Source: Rhodobium orientis | GTDB lineage: Bacteria; Pseudomonadota; Alphaproteobacteria; Rhizobiales; Rhodobiaceae | Assembly (NCBI RefSeq): GCF_003258835.1 | Contig: NZ_NPEV01000004.1 | Coordinates: 80,744 to 144,743, forward strand | Length of the DNA: 64,000 nt | Direction: 5' to 3' | Shown: positions 50,604 through 58,256 of the stretch, piece after piece | Layout of the letters: each line of letters opens with the position of its first letter | Numbering within the stretch: position 1 is the stretch's first letter | Program-made: the position numbers and the translations under genes | Notes under the pieces: model-generated | Told to the model about the DNA's origin: nothing | Database searches by the model: none | The model's input: the letters and a program-made list of their open reading frames with translations, nothing else

Positions 50604-51545
50604 ATGAAACGCCTCGTTCTCGCCCTTCTCACCGCGCTGGCGGTGACGCTGACGTCGCCGGCGCTCGCCGCCGACAAGCTGACCGTGCTGCTCGACTGGT
50701 TCGTCAATCCCGACCACGCGCCGCTGGTGATCGCCAAGGAGGCCGGCTATTTCGAAGAACAGGGGCTCGACGTCACGCTGGTGCCGCCGGCCGACCCGAG
50801 CGCGCCGCCGCGGCTCGTCGCCGCCGGCAAGGGCGATATCGCCATCTCCTACCAGCCGAACCTTTACCAGCAGGTCGCCGAGGGCCTGCCGCTGGTGCGC
50901 TTCGGCACGCTGGTCGAGACGCCGCTTAATACAGTCGTCGCGCTTGCCGATGGGCCGGTGACGAAGATCACCGACCTGAAGGGCAAGAAGGTCGGATTCT
51001 CCGTCGCAGGTTTCGAGGACGCGATCCTCGGCGCCATGCTCGGCGAGGTGGGTCTCAGCCTCGACGATGTGGAACTCGTCAACGTCAACTTCGCCCTGTC
51101 GCCGGCGCTGCTCGCCGGCCGGGTCGATGCCGTCGTCGGCGCGTTCCGCAATTTCGAGATGACCCAGCTCGAGCTTGAAGGCAGTAAGGGCCGGGCCTTC
51201 TATCTGGAAGAGCACGGCGTGCCGGTCTATGACGAACTCATCTTCCTGGCCCATCGCGACCATCTGGACGATGCGCGACTGCGGCGGTTCCTCGCAGCGG
51301 TGGAAAAGGCGACCATCTACCTGACCAACCACCCTGAGGAGGCGCAGCAGATGTTCCTGAAGGCGCATCCAGATCTCGACAACGAACTCAACCGGCGCGC
51401 CTTCATGGACACGCTCCCGCGCTTTGCCAAGCGCCCGGCGGCGCTCGACAGCGCACGCTACAAGCGCTTCGCGGATTTCATGAAGAAGAGCGGGCTGATC
51501 GAGGAAGCACGGCCTGTCGACGACTATGCCGTGGAACTCGAATAG
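50604..51545 (+). CDS. thiY: ABC substrate-binding protein, NMT1/THI5-like (ThiY)
   Basis: A 313-residue periplasmic binding protein with a Sec signal (MKRLVLALLTALAVTLTSPA ... LAA). The mature N-terminus TVLLDWFVNPDHAPLVIAKE is the THI5/NMT1 signature for formylaminopyrimidine or HMP binding, followed by GYFEEQGLDVTLVPPADPS. AAAGGA seven bases upstream selects this ATG over one seven codons earlier. It is cotranscribed with the permease. Confidence 0.9.
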   Translation: MKRLVLALLTALAVTLTSPALAADKLTVLLDWFVNPDHAPLVIAKEAGYFEEQGLDVTLVPPADPSAPPRLVAAGKGDIAISYQPNLYQQVAEGLPLVRFGTLVETPLNTVVALADGPVTKITDLKGKKVGFSVAGFEDAILGAMLGEVGLSLDDVELVNVNFALSPALLAGRVDAVVGAFRNFEMTQLELEGSKGRAFYLEEHGVPVYDELIFLAHRDHLDDARLRRFLAAVEKATIYLTNHPEEAQQMFLKAHPDLDNELNRRAFMDTLPRFAKRPAALDSARYKRFADFMKKSGLIEEARPVDDYAVELE

Positions 51546-51568
51546 ACCGGAATTCCGGGAGAGGTGGC

Positions 51569-52342
51569 ATGACCGCGACACGCTACGAATCTTATGTGAT
51601 CTGCACCTCTCCCCGCAGCGGCAGCACGCTTCTGTGCTCTCTGCTGGAAGCCACCGGCGTTGCCGGGGTGCCGGACTCCTATTTCCATCAACCGTCCGTT
51701 GCGGAGTGGATCAAGGATCTGGGGCTCTCGCCCGATCCTGCGAAGGGCGAGGTGGAAACCCTGCAGGAGGTGTTCCGGAAAGCCATTGCGCTCGGGAGCG
51801 GCGATACGGGGATGTTCGGCCTCCGGTTGCAGCGGCACAGCTTTGCCTGTTTCACCGAAAAGCTGGCGCTCCTTCATCCGGACCCGGCGACGGACGTTGG
51901 GCGGCTTGAGGCCGTCTTCGGGCGGACCTTGTTCGTTCACCTGACGCGCGAGGACAAGCTGGACCAGGCGGTCTCTTTTCTGAAGGCGCAGCAGTCGGGC
52001 CTCTGGCACCGGGCGCCGGACGGCTCGGAGCTGGAACGGCTCTCGGCCCCGCAGGAGCTCCGCTACGACCGCGAGGCGATCGCGGCTGAAATGGCCGAGA
52101 TGGTCGCCATGGATGCGGCCTGGGCCGACTGGTTCAAGGGGGAGGAGATCGATCCGCTGCGCCTGACCTATGGCGGGCTTTCGGCCGATCCCATCGGTAC
52201 GCTGAAAACGGTGCTGACCGCGCTCGGCCGCGATCCCGCCGCGGCCGACACCGTCGAGATCGGCGTCGCCAAGCTGTCGGACGCGACCAATGAGGACTGG
52301 GTAAGGCGGTTTCGGACCGAGGCTACCGGGACGCAGGCCTGA
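51569..52342 (+). CDS. Stf0-family sulfotransferase
   Basis: A 257-residue cytoplasmic protein. ICTSPRSGSTLLCSLLEATG is the 5'-phosphosulfate loop that binds PAPS. VAGVPDSYFHQPSVAEWI and LFVHLTREDKLDQAVSFLKA match Stf0 (trehalose 2-sulfotransferase) proteins. It sulfates a sugar, lipid or small molecule, and the acceptor is unknown. It starts 23 bp after thiY on the same strand, so it may be read from the same transcript and thus come under TPP control, which would be odd. Confidence 0.85.
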   Translation: MTATRYESYVICTSPRSGSTLLCSLLEATGVAGVPDSYFHQPSVAEWIKDLGLSPDPAKGEVETLQEVFRKAIALGSGDTGMFGLRLQRHSFACFTEKLALLHPDPATDVGRLEAVFGRTLFVHLTREDKLDQAVSFLKAQQSGLWHRAPDGSELERLSAPQELRYDREAIAAEMAEMVAMDAAWADWFKGEEIDPLRLTYGGLSADPIGTLKTVLTALGRDPAAADTVEIGVAKLSDATNEDWVRRFRTEATGTQA

Positions 52343-52366
52343 GGCCTGCGGTCCCATTCCCGCTTC

Positions 52367-53266
52367 TTACGCCTCGGCGAGCTGCTGTTGCTGCTCGATC
52401 TGGGCGGCCCGCTTCTGCATCACCTTCTGCACCTTTTCGAAGGCGCGGACCTCGATCTGGCGGACGCGCTCGCGGCTGACGCCGAACTCCTCCGACAGCG
52501 CTTCCAGCGTCATCGGGTCCTCGGCGAGGCGCCGCGCCTCGAAGATGCGCCGTTCGCGGTCGTTGAGGATGCCGAGGGCGTCCTTCAGCATGGCCCGGCG
52601 CATGTCGAGCTCTTCCTGGTCGGCCAGCATCTTTTCCTGGCTCTCGCTCTCGTCGACCAGCCAGTCCTGCCATTCGCCGCCGTCGGCCTCCTGGCGGATC
52701 GGCGCGTTGAGCGAGGCATCGCCGCCGAGGCGGCGGTTCATGGAGATGACCTCCTCCTCGCTGACGCCGAGGCGCCGGGCGATCTCGGCAACCTGCTCGG
52801 GCTGCAGGTCGCCCTCGTCGAGGGCCTGAATCTGGCCCTTGACCTTGCGCAAATTGAAGAACAGGCGCTTCTGGTTCGCCGTGGTGCCCATCTTGACGAG
52901 GCTCCACGAGCGCAGGATGTATTCCTGGATCGCGGCCTTGATCCACCACATGGCGTAGGTGGCCAGCCGAAACCCCTTTTCCGGGTCGAACCGCTTGACC
53001 GCCTGCATCAGGCCGACATTGCCCTCGGAGATCACCTCGCCGATCGGCAGGCCGTAGCCGCGATAGCCCATGGCGATCTTGGCAACGAGGCGCAGATGCG
53101 AGGAGACCAGCCGGTGCGCCGCATCGGGGTCCTCATGCTCGCTGTAGCGCTTTGCCAGCATGTATTCTTCCTGCGGCTCCAACATCGGGAACCGCCGGAT
53201 CTTGTCGAGATAGCGTTGTAGTCCGTTTTCGCCCGCACTGATTGCCGGGAGAGTGTTCTGGGCCAT
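52367..53266 (-). CDS. rpoH: RNA polymerase heat-shock sigma factor RpoH
   Basis: A sigma-70 family factor for heat-shock promoters. The 299-residue protein has region 1.2/2.1 (NGLQRYLDKIRRFPMLEPQE), region 2 (EVISEGNVGLMQAVKRFDPE; YAMWWIKAAIQEYILRSW), the RpoH box QKRLFFNLRKVK near residue 135 and region 4.2 (LSEEFGVSRERVRQIEVRAF). An AAGGGG site precedes the ATG. It should be a substrate of FtsH, also in this window. Confidence 0.97.
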   Translation of the reverse strand: MAQNTLPAISAGENGLQRYLDKIRRFPMLEPQEEYMLAKRYSEHEDPDAAHRLVSSHLRLVAKIAMGYRGYGLPIGEVISEGNVGLMQAVKRFDPEKGFRLATYAMWWIKAAIQEYILRSWSLVKMGTTANQKRLFFNLRKVKGQIQALDEGDLQPEQVAEIARRLGVSEEEVISMNRRLGGDASLNAPIRQEADGGEWQDWLVDESESQEKMLADQEELDMRRAMLKDALGILNDRERRIFEARRLAEDPMTLEALSEEFGVSRERVRQIEVRAFEKVQKVMQKRAAQIEQQQQLAEA

Positions 53267-53360
53267 GGTGCTGCACCCCTTGGATAGACTGTCACGAGCT
53301 CCGGTCTTCGGCAGCTCGAATCGGTGCCGAGGTCATTTGCGACCAGGGTGGCCACCGACC

Positions 53361-53378
53361 TCGTCCAATATAGGACGA
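53361..53378. promoter_or_regulatory. Inverted repeat over a -10-like box upstream of rpoH
   Basis: TCGTCC-AATATA-GGACGA has perfect 6-bp arms around TATATT (minus strand), the best -10 candidate for rpoH, about 95 bp upstream of its start. It could be an operator. Confidence 0.35.
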
Positions 53379-53393
53379 TTTTTGGCAAAAACA

Positions 53394-53425
53394 CGTCAAC
53401 GGCCCGTCAATGGCCCGTCAATGGG
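53394..53425. repeat. Three tandem CGTCAA-type 11-mers
   Basis: CGTCAACGGCC, CGTCAATGGCC and CGTCAATGGG follow each other without gap. Read toward rpoH they give three TTGACG hexamers spaced 11 bases apart. The last copy overlaps the rluD stop. Confidence 0.6.
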
Positions 53426-54449
53426 ATGCAAGCGAGGCCTCGAGCGCGTCGACGAGATCGACGAAGTCGGCCGGCAACGGGCTTTCGAAGCAGAGCACCT
53501 CGCCGCTGACGGGATGGCGAAAGCCGAGGACGCCGGCGTGCAGTGCCTGGCGCGGAAAGGCGGAAACGCGCGCGCGGGCGGGCTCCGGCAGCCGGTTGGC
53601 GCGGGTGGCGAAGCCGGCGCCATAATCCCGGTCGCCGATCAGCGGATGGCCGATATGGGCCATATGGACGCGGATCTGGTGGGTGCGGCCGGTCTCAAGC
53701 CGGCATTCGAGGAGGCAGGCAAGCGCCTCCTTGGCCGGATCGTTCGGAAAGCGGGCGAGGCGCCGCCAGTGAGTGACGGCGTGCTTGCCGCCGAATTTGA
53801 CGACGGCGCGCTTCATCCGGTTGCCGGCGGATCGGTCGAGGGCTGCATCGACGGTGCCGGCCATATGGGCGGGGCATCCCCAGACGAGGGCCCGGTAGGC
53901 GCGTACCAGGCTTCCCGTGCGGCCATGGTCGGCGAACTGCTCCGACAGTCCGCGATGGGCGGCGTCTGTCTTGGCGACGACCATCAGCCCGGACGTGTCC
54001 TTGTCCAACCGATGGACGATGCCGGGCCGGCGCACGCCGCCGATGCCGGACAGACCGTCGCCGCAATGGGCAATGAGCGCGTTGACGAGGGTGCCGGTCC
54101 AGTTGCCGGCGGCCGGATGGACGACGAGGCCGGGCGGCTTGTCGATGACGATGAGGTCGTCGTCCTCGTAGACGACAGCGAGCGGAATTGCCTCGGCCTC
54201 GGGCGTCGGATCCTCGGGCGGCGGCAGGGTGACGGCCACCCGCTCGCCCGCATTGACCCGGTAATTGGGCTCGACTATCGTCCGCCCGCCGATCGCGACC
54301 TGGCCTTCCTTGATCAGCGCCTTGAAGCGGGAGCGGCTGCAGCGGTCGGACTTGGCCGCGACGAAGGCGTCGAGCCGCGTTCCTGCTGCGGCCTCCTCGA
54401 CCGCGATCTCGATTATCTCCACCGGATCTTCAAAGGGCTGATCCGCCAT
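53418..54449 (-). CDS. rluD: Ribosomal large subunit pseudouridine synthase RluD
   Basis: It makes pseudouridines in helix 69 of 23S rRNA. The 343-residue protein has an N-terminal S4 domain (TRLDAFVAAKSDRCSRSRFK), the catalytic Asp in PGIVHRLDKDTSGLMVVAKT, and the RluA-family block LETGRTHQIRVHMAHIGHPL. The start at MADQPFED overlaps the divergent DUF6476 start (shared CATG). It is read toward rpoH. Confidence 0.95.
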   Translation of the reverse strand: MADQPFEDPVEIIEIAVEEAAAGTRLDAFVAAKSDRCSRSRFKALIKEGQVAIGGRTIVEPNYRVNAGERVAVTLPPPEDPTPEAEAIPLAVVYEDDDLIVIDKPPGLVVHPAAGNWTGTLVNALIAHCGDGLSGIGGVRRPGIVHRLDKDTSGLMVVAKTDAAHRGLSEQFADHGRTGSLVRAYRALVWGCPAHMAGTVDAALDRSAGNRMKRAVVKFGGKHAVTHWRRLARFPNDPAKEALACLLECRLETGRTHQIRVHMAHIGHPLIGDRDYGAGFATRANRLPEPARARVSAFPRQALHAGVLGFRHPVSGEVLCFESPLPADFVDLVDALEASLASH

Positions 54450-54813
54450 GACCCATCCTGCATTTGACGATGAGGACGAGGCGCCTCTCGATCCGGCGAC
54501 GGAGCGGCTGCAGAAGAAGCTCCGCCGGCTGGTGCTCGTCTCCGGCCTGATCATGATGCTCGGCCTGATCGCCGTCTTTTCCGTCATCGTCTACCGGGTG
54601 GTCAAGTCCGATAGCACCGAGATGCGCGACATCCCCGCCAATATCGAGGCGCTCGTCGAGGATCCGCTTACCGGCGACATCGTCTCCACCAGCCTCGACG
54701 GCCGGCATCTTGCGGTGACCTTCCGTACCGATGCGGGGCTGAAGGTGCTGGTCATCGACCTCGACACGGCGGATGTGCTGAGGCGCGTGACCCTGACCGG
54801 CACGCGGGATTGA
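54448..54813 (+). CDS. DUF6476 family membrane protein
   Basis: A 121-residue protein with an acidic head (MTHPAFDDEDEAPLDPATER), one membrane helix (LVLVSGLIMMLGLIAVFSVI) and a small extracytoplasmic domain ending LVIDLDTADVLRRVTLTG. It matches DUF6476, found next to rluD in Hyphomicrobiales. Function unknown. Its start codon overlaps the rluD start codon on the other strand. Confidence 0.8.
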   Translation: MTHPAFDDEDEAPLDPATERLQKKLRRLVLVSGLIMMLGLIAVFSVIVYRVVKSDSTEMRDIPANIEALVEDPLTGDIVSTSLDGRHLAVTFRTDAGLKVLVIDLDTADVLRRVTLTGTRD

Positions 54814-55039
54814 TTTTCCTGTCACTCACGGCAGGTCCGCTTCGCCGTTAGCTCTGGTTAGATGGCTCGCGTAGGGGCGGCTCGACGGACCGGCGCAGGC
54901 TGGGCGGGGACTGCCTCGCGCTCTCCAAAGCTCAAGTCGGGAACGCCTGACGTGCGGGGTGCGCTTGCGATCCCTGCGGGATCGATCCTCGGTACCCGGA
55001 AAATGCCGTTCCGACCGGCGACAGATCGCATTTGGCCCC

Positions 55040-55068
55040 TTGCACCGGCAAAGCATCGGCGGTATATC
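55040..55068 (+). promoter_or_regulatory. tRNA-Glu promoter
   Basis: TTGCAC (55040-55045), a 17-base spacer and TATATC (55063-55068) give a near-consensus promoter about 32 bp before the tRNA. Confidence 0.75.
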
Positions 55069-55099
55069 CGCAATTCGCCGCGCCAAGCGCGCCGCTAGT

Positions 55100-55175
55100 G
55101 CTCCCATCGTCTAGCGGTCTAGGACGCCGCCCTCTCACGGCGGAAACAGGGGTTCGAGTCCCCTTGGGAGTGCCA
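55100..55175 (+). tRNA. tRNA-Glu (anticodon CTC)
   Basis: Seventy-six bases with encoded CCA. The acceptor GCTCCCA/TGGGAGT, anticodon stem CCGCC/GGCGG with loop CTCTCAC, and T arm CAGGGGTTCGAGTCCCCTTG all pair as expected. The CTC anticodon reads GAG. Confidence 0.97.
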
Positions 55176-55215
55176 TCTCAAAAATATCTTATTGAAAATG
55201 CAGTAGAAATTCAAT

Positions 55216-55250
55216 TTTGCTCCTCACCTGTCTTGGAGGTGTGGAGCAAA
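55216..55250. repeat. 14-bp hairpin downstream of tRNA-Glu
   Basis: TTTGCTCCTCACCT, loop GTCTTGG, AGGTGTGGAGCAAA. One mismatch in 14 bp. There is no T-run after it on the plus strand (GTGTCG follows). On the minus strand it is followed by only a short AT-rich stretch. It may end the tRNA transcript, or be part of the acquired segment. Confidence 0.5.
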
Positions 55251-55320
55251 GTGTCGTCGGCTTGTCTCTATGGCACTGGTTGTCTTGCCAAAAAACTGGA
55301 CGTTTATGGTCTACATATAT

Positions 55321-55641
55321 TTAATCTCCTGGGAATAGATCTCCTCCTACGATTAGCCATTGAAAAATTCTCTTAGAAGCCTGAAAAGGATAGGTGAAGG
55401 CTTGTGGGATAACTTCTGAAAATGAGGACTTTATATCGTTATAATATTCATCCCATTCTTCGATTTTGCCGCAGAATGAACAATATATGAATACAAATGG
55501 AGTCTTTAATATGAAATATAGCCATAGCGCGATTAATAAGCTTGCTCCAATTGGCCATGTGAGAAAGACTGTAGCCGTCGCAATCAACGCGAATGGTAGG
55601 CGCAGCGTTATACCAACAACGATAAAAAGGACATCCAACAT
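55321..55641 (-). CDS. Orphan membrane protein, AT-rich
   Basis: A 106-residue protein of unknown function. Its first half is hydrophobic (LFIVVGITLRLPFALIATAT, FLTWPIGASLLIALWLYFIL), giving two or three membrane helices. It then has a CSFCGK motif and an aromatic, acidic tail (EEWDEYYNDIKSSFSEVIPQ). The DNA is visibly AT-rich compared with the rest of the window and it follows a tRNA gene, both signs of horizontal acquisition. No family recognised. Confidence 0.6.
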   Translation of the reverse strand: MLDVLFIVVGITLRLPFALIATATVFLTWPIGASLLIALWLYFILKTPFVFIYCSFCGKIEEWDEYYNDIKSSFSEVIPQAFTYPFQASKRIFQWLIVGGDLFPGD

Positions 55642-55930
55642 TGTTTGAATCCATAATTGCAGCGCTATCGTTCATACTCGAGAATTCGATTTCAGATATG
55701 TAATAGTAACACATTTGGATTTGCCGCGATAGCGGTTCAAAGCTCTCGTTTGAAGTTCCTGATCGAATATTGAAGTCATTAAGCTATTGAAAATCGCTAT
55801 TCGATATGGATCTAGGAAAAGTAATTTAAAATTGTTTTGCGTCTGAGTTTTTGGATGAAATGCAATTTTTTGCACTGACCCTATTGTAAATTGGGTTACT
55901 AGACATCGGGTGCGGACTGGTCTTTGGCAG

Positions 55931-56212
55931 CTACGTCGTTTTCTCCTGCTTCAAACCAAGCCCTTTGCGCAGCGTCGCGTTGGCGCGGGTTTGCCAGCCT
56001 TTTGCGTCCGGCGTCTTCAGGGCCGCGATGACATCGTCGTCGAGCTTTATGGAGACCTGGGTCTTGGTCCGGCCCGTTGGCCGGCCGCGGCGCCGCTTCA
56101 GGACCCTGGCTTCGGCCGGCAGTTCGGCTGCATCCGGATCGGCGGCAATGCCGCGGCGGATATCTTCATCGTCTTTTGCGGTCGGGATGCGGACTCTCGG
56201 TGCTTTCGTCAT
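55931..56212 (-). CDS. brnA: BrnA-type antitoxin
   Basis: A 93-residue antitoxin and repressor of a type II toxin-antitoxin pair. The N-terminus (MTKAPRVRIPTAKDDEDIRR) binds toxin. The middle is basic (LKRRRGRPTGRTKTQVSIKL), leading into a ribbon-helix-helix-like DNA-binding tail (DDDVIAALKTPDAKGWQTRA) typical of BrnA. It begins one base after the brnT stop, so the two are cotranscribed and coupled. Confidence 0.85.
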   Translation of the reverse strand: MTKAPRVRIPTAKDDEDIRRGIAADPDAAELPAEARVLKRRRGRPTGRTKTQVSIKLDDDVIAALKTPDAKGWQTRANATLRKGLGLKQEKTT

Positions 56213-56213
56213 G

Positions 56214-56477
56214 TCAGAACTCCCGCCGCCATAGTTCGACTTCCCGGCTCGTTGCACGCCGGAGCGATATCAGGCGCTCGATATCGTCGCGCATGGTCAG
56301 GACCGCCACATGGAGCGTGTCGTCAATCGGGCCGATCCAGACCTCCCGTTCCTCGCCGTCGACGCATTGAATGTCGAAACAGGCGGCGAATTCCCAATTG
56401 AAGCGTTCGAAATCCTCAAACGCGACTCCGTGCTTGGCCTGGTTGCTGCGGTTCTTTTCACGGTCCCATTCGGCCAT
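56214..56477 (-). CDS. brnT: BrnT-type ribonuclease toxin
   Basis: An 87-residue toxin of the BrnT (RelE-like) family that cleaves RNA and blocks translation. It begins MAEWDREKNRSNQAKHGVAF, the BrnT signature W/F-D-x-x-K-x-x-x-N-x-x-K-H-G-V-x-F, and ends ISLRRATSREVELWRREF with the conserved Arg-rich segment. The frame stays open far upstream into the cytochrome gene, but the upstream part is not BrnT. It lies 38 bp from the AT-rich promoter. Confidence 0.88.
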   Translation of the reverse strand: MAEWDREKNRSNQAKHGVAFEDFERFNWEFAACFDIQCVDGEEREVWIGPIDDTLHVAVLTMRDDIERLISLRRATSREVELWRREF

Positions 56478-56501
56478 CCGTGCGCCTCTGTCGATGTAAT
56501 T

Positions 56502-56530
56502 AATGTATTGTCTTTTATTTGCGCATTCAA
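56502..56530 (-). promoter_or_regulatory. brnTA promoter
   Basis: On the minus strand TTGAAT (56530-56525), a 17-base spacer and TACATT (56507-56502) lie about 25 bp before brnT. BrnA is expected to repress here. Confidence 0.6.
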
Positions 56531-56624
56531 CAATTAAAGAAGATACTTTTAATCCGGAAGAGCAGCAGGCCCCTTCGCAGGGAAGAAGCAAACCTCCGTT
56601 CGCTCGCACGGTCAATCCGGCAAC

Positions 56625-56650
56625 AAAAAAGCCGGGCGCTAGGGCCCGGC
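56625..56650 (-). terminator. Terminator after the cytochrome c gene
   Basis: On the minus strand GCCGGGCC/ GCCCGGC stem with a short CTAG loop region is followed by six T residues. It separates cytochrome c from brnTA. Confidence 0.85.
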
Positions 56651-56704
56651 TCTGTTCTTGCCGCAGCGACCCAAATGTGGCCGCCGCAAAACTGGCGGAA
56701 AAAC

Positions 56705-57106
56705 CTACTTCAGGGTCGCCAGATAGGCGATGATGTCGGCGATGTCCTCGTCCTTCGTCAGCTTGAAGGTCATCTTGGAACGGGCCTTGGGGTCGCCGGA
56801 CTGGTCGCGGATGAAGGCCTTCGGGTCCGGCAGGTAGGCGGCGATGTTCTCTTCGGTCCAGGTCATGCCCTTTTCCTCGCCGAGAACGACGTAGTCCTTT
56901 GAGTACTTGTAGCCTTCGTGGCTGCCGATCGGGCGTCCGACAACGCCGAAGAGGTTCGGGCCGACCTTGTTCTTGCCGCCTTCGTCGAAGGTGTGGCAGG
57001 CCATGCACTTCTTGGAGACCTTCTCGCCCTTTGCGGCGTCGCCGGCAGCGGACGCCGCGCCGGTCGCTGCAACGGTCAGGGCGATGGCCAAAATCAGTTT
57101 CTTCAT
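56705..57106 (-). CDS. Periplasmic cytochrome c (class I, c2/c-552-like)
   Basis: A 133-residue precursor with a Sec signal (MKKLILAIALTVAATGAASA). Heme is bound covalently at C34-M-A-C37-H38. The distal ligand is most likely Met112 in RSKMTFK. The WTEENIAAYLPDPKAFI segment is typical of soluble c2/c-552 electron carriers. It shuttles electrons between the cytochrome bc1 complex and an oxidase or reaction centre. A GGAGGAG site precedes the ATG. Alternative starts upstream lack a signal peptide. Confidence 0.94.
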   Translation of the reverse strand: MKKLILAIALTVAATGAASAAGDAAKGEKVSKKCMACHTFDEGGKNKVGPNLFGVVGRPIGSHEGYKYSKDYVVLGEEKGMTWTEENIAAYLPDPKAFIRDQSGDPKARSKMTFKLTKDEDIADIIAYLATLK

Positions 57107-57283
57107 ATCATTCTCCTCCGGAACAAATTCGATGTGTCGATGTCGTCGCCGAGCGACGGCTGCCGACTTGGTAGCACGTCCGGCTGACAATTCTCAAACG
57201 CAAACATGTGAATGTCTGGCCGATGCAGAACGCGCCAGGCCCGTCCGGGTTCCACGGATCTGGGCCGGCTGCGGCCTTCCAAC

Positions 57284-58135
57284 CTATTGGCAGGACTGAA
57301 TGGAAAGGCCGTAGGGCAGCTTCGTCGCGCCGCTGCCGCAGGCCATGTCGAGCTGGCGCTGGGTGAGCCCCCTGGCGCCGGAAAGGTCGGCCCCGGACAG
57401 GTCCGTCTTGCGCAGGCTCGCATTCCTAAGGTCGGCGCCGGCGAAGCTTGCCCCCGCGAAGTCGCTGTGGTTGAGCTTGGAATAGGCGAGGCCGGTGCCG
57501 CGGAAGACGGCATTGCGGGCAACCACCCGTTCCAGGTCGGCATGGTCCAGTTCGGCATCGGAGAAGTCGGCGCCGATGATGCGCGAGCGTTCCATCCGGC
57601 AGCCGCTCATCTTGGCGCCCGCGAAATGGCTGCCGGTGAGGTCGGAGCGGGACATCAGCGCGTTGCGCAGGTCCGAACCGCCGAAATCGGCGCCATCGGC
57701 GGCAACCTTGCGCAGGTCCGCATCGCGCAGGTCGACACCCTGCAGCGAGGCCTTGGCAAGGGTCGCCTTTTCCAGATCGACGGCGCGCATTTCCGCCCGG
57801 TCGAAGCGGGCGCCGGCAAAGTCGGCCCCTTCGGCGCCGGCGCGCCTGAGGTCGGCCCTGGACAGGTCGGCGCCGGGAAAGGCCGCATTCTTCATGTCCG
57901 CGTCGCGCAGGATGGCGCGTGCCAGATCGGCATTCTCGATGCGCATGATGCGAAGCGTCTGGTCGCGGAAATCGCAGCCGGGACAGGCACCCGTCTTTTC
58001 CAGTTGCTCCATCCGCGCCTTCATCTCCGGGCTCGGCTCGAAGGCGCCTGCCGGAACGGCGGCGGCGGCAAGGGCGACAAGGATGGCGCTCGCCCCCAGG
58101 ACGCAGAGACGGGACTTCGATGAGACATGCTGCAT
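57284..58135 (-). CDS. Exported pentapeptide-repeat protein
   Basis: A 283-residue precursor with signal peptide (LCVLGASAILVALAAAAVPA, cleaved after GA). Residues about 55-245 are tandem A(D/N)LXX pentapeptides such as GADLSRADLRRAGAEGADFA and ADLRNASLRKTDLSGADLSG, which form a right-handed square beta helix. Two cysteine pairs (CPGC; C...C at the C-terminus) may form disulphides. Ligand unknown. Exported members of this family are usually structural or binding proteins. Confidence 0.85.
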   Translation of the reverse strand: MQHVSSKSRLCVLGASAILVALAAAAVPAGAFEPSPEMKARMEQLEKTGACPGCDFRDQTLRIMRIENADLARAILRDADMKNAAFPGADLSRADLRRAGAEGADFAGARFDRAEMRAVDLEKATLAKASLQGVDLRDADLRKVAADGADFGGSDLRNALMSRSDLTGSHFAGAKMSGCRMERSRIIGADFSDAELDHADLERVVARNAVFRGTGLAYSKLNHSDFAGASFAGADLRNASLRKTDLSGADLSGARGLTQRQLDMACGSGATKLPYGLSIQSCQ

Positions 58136-58256
58136 GGCTGGCTCCCGCGACGTGGCAATTGTTATCTATGGTTTCCGCGCCCGGAATCCAGCTTTCCCCG
58201 GCTGCCCGCGACGTTCCGACCGACCCGTCCGGCGGCACCCCGCCGGTGCGATCCGC

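Noticed and set aside
55176-57000. Integrase, transposase or second attachment site for the tRNA-Glu island
   Set aside because: No such gene, and no direct repeat of the tRNA 3' end is visible within the window.
56478-57008. N-terminal extension of the BrnT frame into the cytochrome c gene
   Set aside because: The frame is open by chance. The BrnT signature begins at 56477 and a promoter and terminator lie in between.
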